From NCBI RefSeq assembly GCF_004804315.1, contig NZ_SRXX01000001.1, forward strand, positions 1 through 64,000: DNA of 64,000 nt. Reading direction: 5' to 3'. The notes below the pieces were generated by a model that was not told the DNA's origin, did not search any database, and worked only from the letters and a program-made list of their open reading frames with translations. Shown here one piece after another: positions 62,556-64,000 of this stretch. The stretch's first letter is position 1. Every line of letters begins with the position of its first letter. The DNA is from Flagellimonas onchidii (lineage in GTDB: Bacteria > Bacteroidota > Bacteroidia > Flavobacteriales > Flavobacteriaceae). A program made the position numbers and the translations under genes.

Positions 62556-64000
62556 TTACCTGTTTAATTCCACAAACTGCAGTGGCGCATTGTTTTTGGC
62601 AATACCTAGCAAGCTTTTTTGTTTGTCCTTTGTTTCTATTTTGACAATATGTCTAACAACACCATCGACGGAAACGCCTATTTCATTTGGCTGAAGAATA
62701 TCAAAAGTGCCTTTCCCATTGCCTCGAAGCATCATTCCAAAACTGGCATCACTCCTTATGGTCTCCACTTCTACACCATAGTTGTTACCTGCCACGAAAG
62801 CATCCAAATTACCGTCTTGGTCAAAATCGTCCACATGGATAGCATTTACGCATGAGATTTGAATTTCATTATCCAAAGACGACACTCTAAATTTTCCTTC
62901 GCCCAAATTCTCAATATAAGATGTTGAAAAATTGTTTGCTTTATAGTTTAGGGCATTCTCAAGATTTTCTCCACCATACACTTCTATCAAAGAAGCCTTT
63001 GCAAACGAATCATAATTAGGAAATTTCTTTTTTATAAAGGGCATTTGGTCAGAAGAACATTGTCTGCCCCTTAAAGGGAAAAGTTTGTTTTCATTATGAT
63101 ACCCCAAAACAATATCAATGGTTTTGTTTTCATCAAAATCCTTGGCATAAATTTCAAATGGAGCTTTTTTAGTGGCCTTATATTTATAATTCAAACCAAG
63201 GTTTCCAACAATAAAATCATCATCTCCATCCTTATCAAAATCACCGGCTGCAATGCTGTACCACCAGCCCGTTTCATCTGCAATTCCTGTTCTTTCAGAA
63301 ATATCTTCAAACCCATCTTTTGATTGCTGAAATACTTTAATCCCCATCCACTCACCAACAACAATCAAATCTGTCAATGAATCTCTATTGAAATCCGTCC
63401 ATACTGCATCTGTGACCATTCCAATATCACGAAGATCAGATATCATAGTATCGGTAACATCAACGAAAGATATAGTTTCAGTCGTACTTTCATTTTTGAG
63501 CAACACACTAGATGTTGGGAAAGGATATTCCCCTGGTTGTTGTCTCCCTCCAACAAAAAGATCTAGATCGCCATCACCATCAAAATCCACTGCTTTTACG
63601 CAAGAGCTACTAATGGTTAAATTTGGAAGTTCTATAAATTTTGAGAAATTACCTTCTCCATTATTGACATATAATCTGTCTTGATACCATTTAGAACCCT
63701 TAGCATATTCATTTCCGCCACTTGTCACAAAAAGATCCATATCATTGTCTCCATCTGCATCAAAAAATAAAGCAGAAACATCTTCGTATTTTTTTTCGGC
63801 CTGGAAAACAGGTTGAACTGACATTAGAAAACTACCATCTTCTTGTTGTATGTGCAAACTAGGAGCATTATCTTTTGAAGCACCAAAATAAATATCATCC
63901 ATTCCGTCTCCATTTACATCTGCGGAGGCGAAAGCCGGGCCCATCTCTGACATTTTATGAGGCAAAAGGGTCTCTCTTTCAAAATCATTGAATTTATTTT
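62556..64000 (-). CDS. VCBS/FG-GAP repeat protein, partial at the window edge
   Basis: The frame is open to the last base; codons before LPHKM continue as FNDFERETL, matching the same spot in the neighbour (FDDFERESLLPHKM), so the true start is beyond 64000. At least 480 C-terminal residues are here, with repeats ASADVNGDGMDDIYFGAS, DADGDNDMDLFVTSGG, DFDGDGDLDLFVGGRQQPG, AGDFDKDGDDDFIVGNLG and VDDFDQDGNLDAFVAGN. It aligns over its length with the C-terminal half of 59153-62536 and probably also has an ASPIC domain upstream. The two genes are 19 bp apart. Confidence 0.85.
   Translation of the reverse strand, partial: NKFNDFERETLLPHKMSEMGPAFASADVNGDGMDDIYFGASKDNAPSLHIQQEDGSFLMSVQPVFQAEKKYEDVSALFFDADGDNDMDLFVTSGGNEYAKGSKWYQDRLYVNNGEGNFSKFIELPNLTISSSCVKAVDFDGDGDLDLFVGGRQQPGEYPFPTSSVLLKNESTTETISFVDVTDTMISDLRDIGMVTDAVWTDFNRDSLTDLIVVGEWMGIKVFQQSKDGFEDISERTGIADETGWWYSIAAGDFDKDGDDDFIVGNLGLNYKYKATKKAPFEIYAKDFDENKTIDIVLGYHNENKLFPLRGRQCSSDQMPFIKKKFPNYDSFAKASLIEVYGGENLENALNYKANNFSTSYIENLGEGKFRVSSLDNEIQISCVNAIHVDDFDQDGNLDAFVAGNNYGVEVETIRSDASFGMMLRGNGKGTFDILQPNEIGVSVDGVVRHIVKIETKDKQKSLLGIAKNNAPLQFVELNR

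Overview
The window looks like chromosomal DNA from a marine-type member of the Flavobacteriia (Bacteroidota). The evidence is a SusC/SusD pair, an ECF sigma factor with a FecR anti-sigma factor, many Bacteroidota-style lipoproteins, low GC content and the inverted-repeat families typical of these genomes. Nothing in the sequence fixes the genus.

Layout. (1) 1-770 is a scarred edge: the tail of an unknown CDS, a decayed IS3-type transposase fragment and a broken tRNA-Met-like sequence. (2) 774-11900 holds an ECF sigma gene (minus strand) facing FecR, SusC (with an STN signalling domain), SusD, an S1 sulfatase and a GH172/DUF2961 lipoprotein (plus strand). (3) 13048-51983 is a long, nearly unbroken minus-strand array. 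Read from its upstream end it runs: FucP permease, FucI isomerase, FGGY kinase, DUF6786 lipoprotein, GH20, GH29, GH29, FAH-family enzyme, sulfatase, GHL6/GH151-like protein, GH95, GH116, GH20, aldo/keto reductase, IolG-like dehydrogenase, GH123-like protein, GH172, YhcG-type nuclease, GH29, GH20, propeller hydrolase, GH9-like protein, a RhuM/propeller chimera and a GH117-like protein. (4) 52349-55262 is a regulatory patch: a short LacI-type protein, an AraC-type regulator and a dead LacI gene. (5) 55434-64000 looks like a second carbohydrate cluster: two paralogous beta-propeller proteins around a ThuA-LamG protein, then two large VCBS/ASPIC lipoproteins, the second cut by the window edge.

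Working model (inference). SusCD imports oligosaccharides under sigma/anti-sigma control. Two sulfatases remove sulfate. Three GH29 proteins, one GH95 and possibly the GHL6/GH151-like protein remove L-fucose or related sugars, and three GH20 plus one GH123-like protein remove N-acetylhexosamines. FucP, FucI and the kinase then take up and start to break down the released 6-deoxysugar or pentose. The mix points to a sulfated, fucosylated, HexNAc-containing glycan rather than a pure fucan. No polysaccharide lyase and no clear endo-fucanase is present. Two GH172 proteins, together with FucI (also a D-arabinose isomerase) and an AraB-like kinase, leave open a D-arabinose branch.

The unusual points are the in-frame RhuM-propeller chimera, a YhcG nuclease 6 bp from a fucosidase, a pair of MITE-like repeats bracketing two enzymes, strong palindromes at 16274-16356, and a 34-bp motif repeated upstream of fucP and of the lacI/araC pair.
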